From: Salinibius halmophilus
GTDB lineage: Bacteria > Pseudomonadota > Gammaproteobacteria > Pseudomonadales > Natronospirillaceae
Reading direction: 5' to 3'
NCBI RefSeq assembly: GCF_003577475.1
Contig: NZ_QPEP01000008.1
Span: 140,066 to 204,065, forward strand
Length of the DNA stretch: 64,000 nucleotides
Position 1 is the stretch's first letter. Every line of letters starts with the position of its first letter. Below are positions 1 to 8,635 of this stretch, piece after piece. The translations under genes were made by a program, and so were the position numbers. The notes beneath the pieces were generated by a model that worked only from the letters and a program-made list of their open reading frames with translations, did not search any database and had not been told where the DNA came from.

Positions 1-31
1 TTTTACCTAACCCCGATATTTATTTAATTGA

Positions 32-193
32 TCAACAAATCAAGCGCGGGCGCAGACCACCCCAAATGCCCAGCATAACGCCAAGCGGGCGAAAAACATT
101 GATTAAATGCAATTGGTAGGCTTGGTTGCCGTAGGTTTTTGCCAAAACTCTGTAAACCAGCAGCGAAGAATGTTTGCAATAAAAGTTAAGCAT
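32..193 (-). CDS. possible small ORF, unknown
   Basis: An ATG-started frame of 53 codons on the minus strand, ending with TGA. The product would be basic and hydrophobic at its C-terminus, with a glycine/leucine-rich segment (VMLGIWGGLRPRL). No domain is recognised and no clear ribosome binding site is seen. The plus strand is also open from base 3 to 119 (the possible tail of a gene cut by the window edge), so the coding strand is uncertain. Apart from this I see nothing in the first 246 bases except the ribosome binding site of the next gene. Confidence 0.2.
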   Translation of the reverse strand: MLNFYCKHSSLLVYRVLAKTYGNQAYQLHLINVFRPLGVMLGIWGGLRPRLIC

Positions 194-246
194 GGCTGTC
201 ATATTTGACCGATAGGGTAGTGCGCCATAACTAGAAGGAGCACTCT

Positions 247-1947
247 ATGTCTACATTTGCCAAACTACCCTTGTTAGCCGTTTCTGTTGCGGCGCTGTCT
301 GCCTGCCAAACAATGGCACCAAAAACTTCAGATACGTTTTCTGCCAACCTAGTTGGCCGCGCCGTATTAGGCGGTGAAGGGGCGGCTGAGATTGTGCAAT
401 ATCATGCTGCTAGCCAACGTGTATTTGCAATTAATAACTCAGGAGATGCAACGGTTGTAAATGCCATTTCTATTGCTGATCTAGCTGGTGAAGCCATGGC
501 AAAAAATGCTGAAGGCGTGGTAACTGGCACTAACCTCAGCAGTGGACAAGTGATTGATATGCTCGCCGATGCACAAAATGTGGGTGGCATTAACTCAATC
601 GCTATCAATGGCGATTTGATGGCCGTTGCTGCTGAGGCAGAAGAACATGCTGATGATGGTCAAATTCTGTTTTATGACCTAAGCGGTGAGCAGGTTACTT
701 TTATCGCTTCTGTGCCTGCTGGCAACCTGCCAGATATGGTGACCTTTACACCAGATGGCAGCAAGGTAATTGCTGCCAACGAAGGTGAACCAAGTGATGA
801 CTACACCTATGACCCAGAAGGGTCTCTCACGGTTGTAGAAATTGATAACGGCCAACCTGGCAAGGTCACACAGCTGAACTTCCGCGCTTTTAATGATCAA
901 AAAGCGGCACTGTCAGCCCAAGGCATGAGTTTCCCAAGCCCTGCAGCCGGAAGCAAAATTAATGGCGCTACCATCAATACAACGGTTGCCCAAGACCTTG
1001 AGCCTGAGTACATCACTGCGACCAATGAGCAAGCCTTTGTGGCGCTGCAGGAAAACAACGGCTTTGCCATTCTGGATTTGGATGACTACAGCCTGCAAGT
1101 GAAAGGCCTAGGTGAAAAGTCGTGGTCTGGCCTAAATATTGATACCCAAGAAGAAGGCAAAGCAGAGTTTTACAACTGGGACAACCTATATGGCTTATAC
1201 CAGCCAGATACCATTGCTCAGTTTGAAATTAACGGTGAAACCTTCATCGCTACTGCCAACGAGGGTGATGCGCGCGAATATTTCTTTGATGTTGCCAATG
1301 AAACCTTCTGTGAGCTATCAGGTGGCATGGACTACGACGAAGATGATGGTTGTTTAGCGTTTATCGATGAGTTCAAAGTAAAAGACTTACCGCTAGATGC
1401 CAGTATTGCTGCCTATGGCGACGATGACCGCATTCGCGACCTGCGCGTTACTAGTGCCAAAGGCGATGTAGATGGCGATGGTGACTACGATAAACTATAT
1501 GCTTATGGCGCCCGTTCGTTCTCAATCTTTAATGCCAATGCTGAGTTGGTATATGACTCGGGCGACGAATTTAGCGTACGCACCAAAGCCACACACGGCG
1601 ATTTGTTTAACAACAATGACGACGAAAACGAAGGTGATAGCCGCTCAGAGAACAAAGCGCACGAGCCGGAAGCCCTAGCAATTGGCAAAATTGGCAAGCA
1701 AACCATCGCCTTTATTGGTTTAGAACGCATGGGTGGAATCTTTGCTTATGATGTATCTGAACCTGCCAATGCTCAGTACCTAGGTTATATGTTTAACCGC
1801 GGTTTAGAGAATGGTGCTGACTTATCAGGTGATTTAGCACCAGAGGGCATGGTCTTCATTGATGCCAAACAAAGCCCAACGGGTGAGCCGCTATTAGTAG
1901 TAGGCAACGAAATCTCAGGCTCTGTTTCAATCTGGCAGATTCAATAA
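247..1947 (+). CDS. choice-of-anchor I family lipoprotein
   Basis: A 566-residue exported protein. Residues 1-20 form a lipoprotein signal ending in the lipobox LSAC, with Cys20 as lipidation site and Gln at +2, which predicts outer-membrane sorting. The rest resembles the choice-of-anchor I beta-propeller family: repeated strands with motifs such as TANEGDARE, LNFRAFND, the acidic repeat DVDGDGDYDK, and EPEALAIG near the C-terminus. These proteins are usually secreted or surface-anchored, often annotated near alkaline phosphatases; the biochemical role is not established. The ATG is preceded by AGAAGGAG at good spacing. It stands alone and is followed by a large palindrome. Confidence 0.8.
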   Translation: MSTFAKLPLLAVSVAALSACQTMAPKTSDTFSANLVGRAVLGGEGAAEIVQYHAASQRVFAINNSGDATVVNAISIADLAGEAMAKNAEGVVTGTNLSSGQVIDMLADAQNVGGINSIAINGDLMAVAAEAEEHADDGQILFYDLSGEQVTFIASVPAGNLPDMVTFTPDGSKVIAANEGEPSDDYTYDPEGSLTVVEIDNGQPGKVTQLNFRAFNDQKAALSAQGMSFPSPAAGSKINGATINTTVAQDLEPEYITATNEQAFVALQENNGFAILDLDDYSLQVKGLGEKSWSGLNIDTQEEGKAEFYNWDNLYGLYQPDTIAQFEINGETFIATANEGDAREYFFDVANETFCELSGGMDYDEDDGCLAFIDEFKVKDLPLDASIAAYGDDDRIRDLRVTSAKGDVDGDGDYDKLYAYGARSFSIFNANAELVYDSGDEFSVRTKATHGDLFNNNDDENEGDSRSENKAHEPEALAIGKIGKQTIAFIGLERMGGIFAYDVSEPANAQYLGYMFNRGLENGADLSGDLAPEGMVFIDAKQSPTGEPLLVVGNEISGSVSIWQIQ

Positions 1948-1965
1948 GCAGTTGGTTGCCGTTAC

Positions 1966-2163
1966 AAAAAAGGGTGCCCTAGCGGCGGAATGCTGTTCAC
2001 TTAGACAAGCATTTGTTGGCTTGGATTGTTTGCTTTAAGGCCGTCACCCGCAGGGAGCGGGTGTCGAGGCTACATGGACGTACTTGCGCCGTGCCGAAAA
2101 AGCAAATGATTCAAACCAACATTGATTAAGTGAACAGCATGCGCCTTAGCGCGCCCTTTTTTC
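1966..2163. repeat. large imperfect intergenic palindrome
   Basis: The outer arms (about 1966-2003 and 2126-2163) are imperfect reverse complements: both contain GCTGTTCACTTA or its complement, next to an A-tract or T-tract and a GGGTGCCCTAG / GCGCGCCC block. Inner arms (GCATTTGTTGGCTTGG against CAAACCAAC) also pair. The centre carries its own short hairpin (CACCCGCAGGGAGCGGGTG). This looks like a MITE- or REP-type element, and its outer arms with the T-tract could also serve as a bidirectional terminator. No transposase is present. Confidence 0.55.
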
Positions 2164-2178
2164 AATCAACCGCCATGC

Positions 2179-3042
2179 TTGTTGTATTTCAGTGCAGCGC
2201 TTAACATTCGCCTGCTGACTAATTCGGCTATACTGACAATTCAACTAACAGGTATAGATTGGAATTTGCTTTTGACCACAGTGAACTCAGACAATCCAGA
2301 AGTGTTACGCCAGAAGCTTGAACAGTTTCTGTGCGAGCAAGATGGTGCGACCTGGTGTCGTTATGGTCAGTTTGCTGTCGGTACCGCTTTTCAAAAAATA
2401 TTCTCTGTTGACCATTCGGTGGTAGGTGTAGAAGCGCTAGCGCGACCATTTATTGATGGCCAGCCTTGCTCTCCTTTAGAACTAATCGCGACGGCTACCG
2501 ACAAGGGTGAGAACATATTTTTGGATCGAATGCTGCGTGCCGTGCATTTACGCAACTTTGCCAGGCTCAATAAGCCGGCTCGCCAATTATATTTGAACCA
2601 CGACCTACAAGCATTAATTGAAAGTGAAGCAAACATGGCTACCCGGGCACTATATCAGGCCCGCATTATGGAGCTAGGCCTCACTGACACAGAAATTGTG
2701 GTAGAAATTCTGGAGCACGAAGCCAGTTGTGAAGACGCACTTGCACTCGTGAGTCGTAATCGAAGAGCCATTGAGCGCGAATTGCTGGCGCTAGATGACG
2801 TAACCGATTGTGAGTTGGTGTATCAACGTTGCCAAAGAATTGAGCCAGACATCATCAAGTTAGACATTAGTGTTTTGGCTTACCCAAACTATGCTGCTTT
2901 TGTTGCGCAAGTTCGCCGGCCTGGCTTAGTAATTGTGCAAGAAGGCATCGAAACACAGGCCGAGTTGGAACGCGCTAGCCAGCATTGTGATTTGTTACAA
3001 GGTTTCTATTTGCATCGGCCGCAGCTTGCGACCGATTTTTAA
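2179..3042 (+). CDS. EAL domain protein (c-di-GMP phosphodiesterase-like)
   Basis: A single-domain EAL protein of up to 287 residues. The signature EAL is present in GVEALARP. Other family landmarks are EILEH, ALDDV, the DIIKLD lysine/aspartate motif, QEGIET and LLQGFYLHRP. The usual loop-6 motif DDFGTG reads DDVTDC, so substrate-dependent dimerisation or catalysis may be weakened, although the metal-binding acids are kept. The family hydrolyses cyclic di-GMP to pGpG in the cytoplasm. The start is uncertain: the ATG lies just after the palindrome without a Shine-Dalgarno, and an in-frame GTG at 2281 is an alternative. There is no sensory domain. Confidence 0.75.
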   Translation: MLYFSAALNIRLLTNSAILTIQLTGIDWNLLLTTVNSDNPEVLRQKLEQFLCEQDGATWCRYGQFAVGTAFQKIFSVDHSVVGVEALARPFIDGQPCSPLELIATATDKGENIFLDRMLRAVHLRNFARLNKPARQLYLNHDLQALIESEANMATRALYQARIMELGLTDTEIVVEILEHEASCEDALALVSRNRRAIERELLALDDVTDCELVYQRCQRIEPDIIKLDISVLAYPNYAAFVAQVRRPGLVIVQEGIETQAELERASQHCDLLQGFYLHRPQLATDF

Positions 3043-3056
3043 GTCATCACTGGCGG

Positions 3057-3596
3057 CTACCGTGGGGCTGCAAACACTGTCGTCCAAATATGTTGCATGT
3101 TATTAATCCAGCCATTGCTATAGGCCACACCAAACTCACGTGCATTGGGACTCATCAGGTTGGCGCAATGTCCATCACTGGCTAACCAGCGGTTTACCGC
3201 GGTGTAAGCATTATCTGGGCCTGCCGCTAAATTCTCTGCGACAAAACTAGCGCTATAACCGCTATCGGCCACGCGCTGAGCAGGTAACCAACCATTGCTG
3301 CCTGTATGGCTAAAGAAATTGTACTGAACCATGTCGTTGGTATGCGTTAGGGCTGCACTCGTGAGCTGGCAGTTGTACGCAACAGGTGTAGTTGGAGGGT
3401 AATAGCCCATGCTGCCGCACGAGGCGCCACTTGCCCGTGCATTGTTGATGGCATTTAGCATGTCATTGGCATAACCCGGCGTGGCATACCCACAGTAGTT
3501 AGCCGCAATGTTGTCGTAACTTGGTGCTGTACCGGGTGCGTCGGTGCAGCCAGTTAGGGCAATAACAACTAAAACAGGAAGGCAAATTTTTTGCAT
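3057..3596 (-). CDS. CAP (SCP/PR1) domain lipoprotein
   Basis: A 179-residue exported protein with a lipobox LTGC (Cys17). The mature part is a CAP/SCP domain: LNAINNARA at the start, HTNDMVQYNFFSHTGSNG in the middle, then a VAENLAAG segment and CANLMSPNAREFGVAYSNG at the end. Bacterial CAP proteins are extracellular; several are proposed to bind sterols or peptides or act as proteases, but function is generally unknown. Several Cys residues suggest disulfides. It converges with the preceding EAL gene, leaving only 14 bp between them. Confidence 0.8.
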   Translation of the reverse strand: MQKICLPVLVVIALTGCTDAPGTAPSYDNIAANYCGYATPGYANDMLNAINNARASGASCGSMGYYPPTTPVAYNCQLTSAALTHTNDMVQYNFFSHTGSNGWLPAQRVADSGYSASFVAENLAAGPDNAYTAVNRWLASDGHCANLMSPNAREFGVAYSNGWINNMQHIWTTVFAAPR

Positions 3597-3679
3597 AGCG
3601 GGTCACTCTGTTAAGAACGCGCGCAGCATAACAGGGATTTGATAAACAAATGATTAAGCTGTTCAAATTTTTAGCAAGT

Positions 3680-3717
3680 AAAAAAAACGGTGCCTGCAGG
3701 TTCTGCAGGCACCGTTA
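3680..3717 (-). terminator. rho-independent terminator of the DUF3360 gene
   Basis: A perfect stem AACGGTGCCTGCAG / CTGCAGGCACCGTT with a 3-base loop. On the minus strand it is followed by a run of eight T, directly downstream of the gene ending at 3742. Confidence 0.9.
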
Positions 3718-3741
3718 ATGAACGATCTTAAAAGTTGGTGA

Positions 3742-5226
3742 CTAGCCAATCATGGCAGGTATGCCTGGTAGCATGCCTACAACTGCTAGTGCTACCACGC
3801 AGACGATTAGCGTGATGCCAGGAATCACTATTTTGTCGATCGCGCTGAGCGACTCAGCGCGTTCTTTGTTACCAATTAGACCATTGTTATCCAAGAACAT
3901 CGCCAGCGCCCAACCAAATACTGGGTTAACCACTGCCGAAGCAAAGATACAGGTGCCGGCAGCATTGGTATTAACATTGTCCTTCACCATCTGCATGCCC
4001 GCTTCTAGCAGTGGCATAAAAACGCCAACGAGTAGAGCAACACTCATCACTGGGCGCCAAACGGTTAAATCCATTGGGTAGCCAGTAACGGCGAGGATGA
4101 TGCAAAGCACACCAGTTAAAATTGCCCCTGCTGGGATTGGGCGTTTAGCAATGGCAGCTGGGATCATGTAAGTGCCCCATGAGCTAGTAATATTACCGCC
4201 ACCAAAGAACGAACCGACAGCTTGGCGAATAGAGCAAGCGGCAGCGGTGTCATCAACGTCCATCAATGCATTTTCCGATTTTTTCGGATAGTTCATTTCT
4301 TGGAAAACACGGTGGCCAAGGAAATCTGGTGACCACATTGCCACGGCAAGAATGGCGAATGGCAGTACAGCAATAAAATGCTCTAAATTTGGTAAACCAA
4401 GTTTCCAACCGGTTTCGGTACTACCCCACCAGTACGCTGGATTAAGGTTTGGCATGCCCGGCGTAGTTTGGAACTCAAACGGGGCGCCCATAAGCAAGGC
4501 AATGGCTAGCGCTGCAGCAGAACATAATGGAATGGCTAACCAGCGTTTGCCAATTTTTGCCAGCCAAGCGTAGATAATGACGGTCGCGCCCAATACTGGG
4601 AAGATCACTCGCCCCGCATCATTAGCCATGGCCCAGTCACTAAGCCCCGATATTTGGCCCATGACACCTGTGGCGCCTAAATAAACAAGTAGTCCACCGG
4701 TCACCCCTGCGCTGGTAAGATTGACGAGCCTGGAAGCACTCTTGGTGGCACTGAGCAATAGCCCAAAAACACCAATTAAAATACCTAATGCCAGTGGGTG
4801 TCCGCCTGCCGCAGCAATAAGGCCAATCAATGGAATCATTGGCCCATGGTTACCCGCTAGGTTCGCCCTTGGGTTTAAAAAGCCAGAGGTTAGAATAACA
4901 AACAAGGTTGCTGAAACCAGCAGCTCAACACGCACGTTTTCGATAACAAATGCTTGGTCTAAGCCAAAGCCTGCCGCATAGGCACTCATTACTGCCGAGT
5001 ACATCACTGTAATCCCAATGGTGCCTGCCAGTGCTGGAACTAAATCCTCCCACTCAAAGCGGAAGTCACGGCCTGGTAAATTGAGCCGCCATCGTCGGGG
5101 GCGCATAATTTGCAGCTCATGGTTTAAGTAGTCTTCGCGCGTATCAAACTCAGACGCCGGACGGTGATTCTGCTGATAACTACCTTCAGCAAAATCTTCC
5201 GCTTCATTATGTGTGGTTTCGGTCAT
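3742..5226 (-). CDS. DUF3360 family membrane protein (putative permease)
   Basis: A polytopic membrane protein of 494 residues with about eleven to twelve hydrophobic segments after a polar N-terminal region of about 55 residues. The sequence matches my memory of DUF3360 proteins, distant relatives of nucleobase/sulfate-type permeases: ANLAGNHGPMIPLIG and AAGGHPLALGILIGVFGLL are characteristic glycine/proline-rich membrane segments. The substrate is unknown. Monocistronic, with its own strong terminator. The divergent region (5227-5524) to the next plus-strand gene holds no gene I can support. Confidence 0.75.
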   Translation of the reverse strand: MTETTHNEAEDFAEGSYQQNHRPASEFDTREDYLNHELQIMRPRRWRLNLPGRDFRFEWEDLVPALAGTIGITVMYSAVMSAYAAGFGLDQAFVIENVRVELLVSATLFVILTSGFLNPRANLAGNHGPMIPLIGLIAAAGGHPLALGILIGVFGLLLSATKSASRLVNLTSAGVTGGLLVYLGATGVMGQISGLSDWAMANDAGRVIFPVLGATVIIYAWLAKIGKRWLAIPLCSAAALAIALLMGAPFEFQTTPGMPNLNPAYWWGSTETGWKLGLPNLEHFIAVLPFAILAVAMWSPDFLGHRVFQEMNYPKKSENALMDVDDTAAACSIRQAVGSFFGGGNITSSWGTYMIPAAIAKRPIPAGAILTGVLCIILAVTGYPMDLTVWRPVMSVALLVGVFMPLLEAGMQMVKDNVNTNAAGTCIFASAVVNPVFGWALAMFLDNNGLIGNKERAESLSAIDKIVIPGITLIVCVVALAVVGMLPGIPAMIG

Positions 5227-5524
5227 AGCAACATCTCTGCTTTGTCGAATAGGGAAACTGTGACTGGCTGACTTAGCCTATGCGGTAAAGGCTAGTAGAA
5301 AGCGCTCGAAGAACCATTGCGCCGAATCAAGAGTGTTGTAATAAACCTACGGGATTTGGCTGAAAAGCCCTTGATATCGTTCAGTTTTCAGCAAGGTTTG
5401 GTAATAAAACTACCAAATAGTTGGTATGCTGGTTGCGCGAATTTACGCGAGACAGTTAGGCAATTGCGCCAAAACATGGAATTTTGCCAACAAATGCGCG
5501 ATAACTGCCTAATAATTGCAGTAA

Positions 5525-6409
5525 ATGTGGAACAGGCAGTTGGCACACAGAGTTTTATTATTTGCCCATCCTAAAAGAGCCCGGTTTGGGCGCTTTAACC
5601 TAGATAATGTGCAGGCAACCTTGGTTGCATTAGGTCACCACGTGAGTGTGCTTTACAGCCTGGAAGATAGAGCAACGAGTATTGCTCTATTGGCGCGAGC
5701 GGCACAGTCGACAGATGAAGTTGTGGTATTGGGTGGTGATGGCACGGTGAATGCCGCCGCGAATGCGCTGGTGCACTCGGATGTTATTTTAACCATTCTG
5801 CCCACTGGCACAGGAAACGATTATGTGCGCAGTCTCGGTAGGCGCAAGGTAAGCCTCACCGATCGCTTGCTTGCTAAGCCTCGTTGGGTGGATGTAGGAG
5901 AAGTAAACGGCGACGTATTTGTGAATGCTGCTGGGCTTGGGTTTGATGTTGCCGTGCTGCAGCACATGGCAAGCAAATCAAAAAAGATGACACAGCTCGC
6001 CTACAAGTTTGCAGCCTTGTTGGTAATCGCTAGGTATTCTCCCAACACAGTGGTTGTTCACTATGGTCAGCGGCGACTTTGTTTACCAACATTATTGTTA
6101 GTGGTTGCCAAAGGTGGCTTTTTCGGTGGTGGCATTAAGATTGCCGAGCAATTTAACCTCGATAACAGCAAGCTGAGATTAGCTTGGTCGAGCCATGTTG
6201 GCGCACTTCAGCGTTGGCCATTTCTGCTTAATATTTTGGCTGGCAGAATCCCTGCAACCAGCGACGAACCACCCATCATTCAGCAAGACATTACATCGAT
6301 AAAGGTTGTGACACCCGGCTTAGCCATGCAACTGGATGGTGAACTTATTCAGCAAACACCCGCCTACATCCGAGTATTACCAAGGGCGTTGCGAGTGAGG
6401 GCGCTTTAG
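5525..6409 (+). CDS. YegS/BmrU-like lipid (diacylglycerol) kinase family
   Basis: A 294-residue member of the diacylglycerol kinase catalytic family. The nucleotide-binding loop GGDGTVNAAANAL and the downstream LPTGTGNDYVRSLG match the family, and GGGIKIAEQFNLDN resembles the C-terminal beta-sandwich part. Such enzymes phosphorylate diacylglycerol, phosphatidylglycerol or sphingoid lipids at the membrane; the exact lipid cannot be told. The start is uncertain because no strong Shine-Dalgarno precedes the ATG. The gene converges with a short exported protein gene, 1 base apart. Confidence 0.8.
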   Translation: MWNRQLAHRVLLFAHPKRARFGRFNLDNVQATLVALGHHVSVLYSLEDRATSIALLARAAQSTDEVVVLGGDGTVNAAANALVHSDVILTILPTGTGNDYVRSLGRRKVSLTDRLLAKPRWVDVGEVNGDVFVNAAGLGFDVAVLQHMASKSKKMTQLAYKFAALLVIARYSPNTVVVHYGQRRLCLPTLLLVVAKGGFFGGGIKIAEQFNLDNSKLRLAWSSHVGALQRWPFLLNILAGRIPATSDEPPIIQQDITSIKVVTPGLAMQLDGELIQQTPAYIRVLPRALRVRAL

Positions 6410-6410
6410 C

Positions 6411-6995
6411 TTATTGGCTGGTCATGCACTGATAAGCACCCACTAGGTCGTGATAGATGGCGTAAGCATTCATCGTCATGCTATCTGCCTCATATTGCAC
6501 CGATATCTTATCGTTATTGAGCATGCTTCCCAATAACTGCTGCAAGGCGCTTTGCTCGGTACCGTCAATTGCATAACTACTAATAAATGGGTTCTTGCCA
6601 CGAATGGTGCCGTCACCGCGCAGATTGCCGGTTTCTAGCTCAAGATTAGCAAACATAATGCGCAGCTTGCGCGCACTAGCGGCATAATACTGAACAAACA
6701 ACGGGTAGCGCCCACTAGCGGTTGGCTGATCGGAAATTGACCAGTTTATGCTGTTTTCGGCAAGCGTTGTGGTGTAGATGCTACGCAAAGATGCGGCTTG
6801 ATCGCCAGAGAGTGAAGTTAAAATGAGTAGCTGGTTGTAGCCATACTCATCAATAACCTCACAATTGTCGCGTGCTAATGACATGGGTGCTATCATGAGC
6901 GAAGTTGCAGCGATCGCGCTAATTAGAACCGGTTTCATTGCCGGATTCTTAGGTTTGGCACCAAAGCGGTGCTCGGCATTATAAGACATAGTCAT
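6411..6995 (-). CDS. exported protein of unknown function
   Basis: 194 codons from the first ATG. A typical signal peptide (KPVLISAIAATSLMIAPMSLA) begins at Met20, so the true start is probably the in-frame ATG at 6938, giving about 175 residues; neither start has a convincing ribosome binding site. The mature part is alpha/beta-like with two Cys (DNCEVID near the start, YQCMTSQ at the end) that could form a disulfide. No family recognised. Probably periplasmic and monocistronic. Confidence 0.6.
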   Translation of the reverse strand: MTMSYNAEHRFGAKPKNPAMKPVLISAIAATSLMIAPMSLARDNCEVIDEYGYNQLLILTSLSGDQAASLRSIYTTTLAENSINWSISDQPTASGRYPLFVQYYAASARKLRIMFANLELETGNLRGDGTIRGKNPFISSYAIDGTEQSALQQLLGSMLNNDKISVQYEADSMTMNAYAIYHDLVGAYQCMTSQ

Positions 6996-7107
6996 ATACC
7001 GTTTTTAAAGTAAGAGAGACGGTGGTGAATTATCCATAAAACAGGATTGTATGACTATGAACATTGTTAGATTTATGTATCAGATCAATACTATGGGTGG
7101 TTTTTTG

Positions 7108-7347
7108 TCAATCTTGCCAGTTGGCAATCTTAGAACGTTGTTTCAGCTTTTTGTGCCAAATGAGACCTTGTTTGCTAATCATTATCAACAGCAGCAAATT
7201 AGCGGTGATGAGTAATACGGTAATCATTGGATCGTTGGCGAATACGGTGACACTCAGCCAGACAGTAAGGTAGCTAAGGCTCACTGCAAAAATGGGTAGC
7301 ATGCCATAAGTGTAAATTCGGTTTAATAGAATCATATCTATCCGCAA
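7108..7347 (-). CDS. small two-helix membrane protein, TTG start
   Basis: A 79-residue protein with two predicted transmembrane helices (roughly residues 14-33 and 41-56) and a basic C-terminal tail (KQGLIWHKKLKQRSK). The start is TTG at 7347: a perfect AGGAGG lies 5 bases upstream, whereas the next ATG (7335) would be too far away. No family is recognised. The region up to pilU (7348-7497) has no other gene. Confidence 0.55.
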   Translation of the reverse strand: MRIDMILLNRIYTYGMLPIFAVSLSYLTVWLSVTVFANDPMITVLLITANLLLLIMISKQGLIWHKKLKQRSKIANWQD

Positions 7348-7497
7348 AACTTCCTCCTAAGCATCATGCGCGAATACAATTTGAGGAGCAGTCCTTGCTG
7401 GCCTGATTAGCTAATTCCTAGCTGAGAGTGTGCCACAATTGTTTGCGGACACTACTGCTCAGCTGTTGCAGAAATGTTGCAGTTGTCTTGCGAAAAC

Positions 7498-8625
7498 TTA
7501 GTAAGCTTCGTCGCCGGCAATCGATAGCTTGTCAGCCGATTCCGACAGCTGGCGCGCATCGGTTTCTTGCCCTAGTTTGATTAACAAGCGTAGGTCGTTG
7601 GCTGAGTCGGCGTGAGCTAGGGCGTCTTCGTAAGTAATCTCACCTGCTGCATATAAGTTATACAGAGCTTGGTCGAAGGTTTGCATGCCTTGCTCGTTTG
7701 ACTTTTTCATCAACTCTTTTAGCAAGTGTACTTCGCCCTTACGAATGTGATCCGATGCAAGAGGTGTATTTAACATCACCTCAATGGCGGCGCGGCGGCC
7801 TTTACCGTCGGGTGTTGGCACTAGCTGCTGCGCAATAATGCCCTTCAGATTCAACGATAAATCCATAAACAACTGCTGATGGCGGTCGGCTGGGAAGAAG
7901 TGAATAATCCGATCGAGCGCTTGGTTGGCATTGTTGGCGTGTAGCGTGGCCAAGCATAGGTGACCTGTTTCAGCAAAAGCGATGGCGTGTTCCATGGTCT
8001 CGCGTGAGCGAACCTCACCAATTAAGATCACATCCGGTGCTTGGCGCAGGGTATTTTTTAGTGCGGTTTCAAACGAGTCACAGTCAATGCCAACTTCTCG
8101 CTGGGTAATAATGCTTTGCTCGTGCTGGTGAACAAATTCGATCGGGTCCTCAATCGAAATAATATGGCCATGACTATTGCGGTTTCGGTGTCCAATCATG
8201 GCCGCTAACGAGGTCGACTTACCTGTGCCTGTGGCACCAACAAACAACACTAACCCACGCTTGGTCATAGCCAGTTTTTTAATAATGTCTGGCAGCTTTA
8301 GTTCTTCCACGCGCGGAATACGGGTTTCAATCCGGCGTAACACCATGCCCACTAGATTGCGTTGGTGGAAAGCCGAAACACGAAAACGACCAATGCCACG
8401 AGCCGACAGCGCAAAGTTGCACTCCATGGTTTCATCAAACTCATGGCGCTGGCGCTCATTCATAATAGAGTTGACCACTTCGCGCGTTTTTTCTGGGCTC
8501 AGTGGCTGTTTGGTCACGTGTACCACCTGACCGTTAATCTTCATGCTAGGCGGCACACCAGCGGTGATAAATAAGTCAGACGCGCCCTTATCTACCATCA
8601 ACTGCAATAACTTATTAAATTCCAT
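7498..8625 (-). CDS. pilU: type IV pilus retraction ATPase PilU
   Basis: A 375-residue PilT-like hexameric ATPase that assists pilus retraction at the inner-membrane base of type IV pili. Walker A GATGTGKST at residues 130-138, Asp box GHIISIEDPIEFVHQ, Walker B DVILIGEVR and the His box TGHLCLATLHANN are all visible. Length and C-terminal extension beyond the PilT core are typical of PilU. It lies 10 bases downstream of pilT, the common pilT-pilU pair. No other pilus genes are in the window. Confidence 0.93.
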   Translation of the reverse strand: MEFNKLLQLMVDKGASDLFITAGVPPSMKINGQVVHVTKQPLSPEKTREVVNSIMNERQRHEFDETMECNFALSARGIGRFRVSAFHQRNLVGMVLRRIETRIPRVEELKLPDIIKKLAMTKRGLVLFVGATGTGKSTSLAAMIGHRNRNSHGHIISIEDPIEFVHQHEQSIITQREVGIDCDSFETALKNTLRQAPDVILIGEVRSRETMEHAIAFAETGHLCLATLHANNANQALDRIIHFFPADRHQQLFMDLSLNLKGIIAQQLVPTPDGKGRRAAIEVMLNTPLASDHIRKGEVHLLKELMKKSNEQGMQTFDQALYNLYAAGEITYEDALAHADSANDLRLLIKLGQETDARQLSESADKLSIAGDEAY

Positions 8626-8635
8626 GCCCTACCCC

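Noticed and set aside
5317..5574. 85-codon plus-strand frame before the lipid kinase gene
   Set aside because: Overlaps the better-supported kinase start and shows no family, signal or ribosome binding site.
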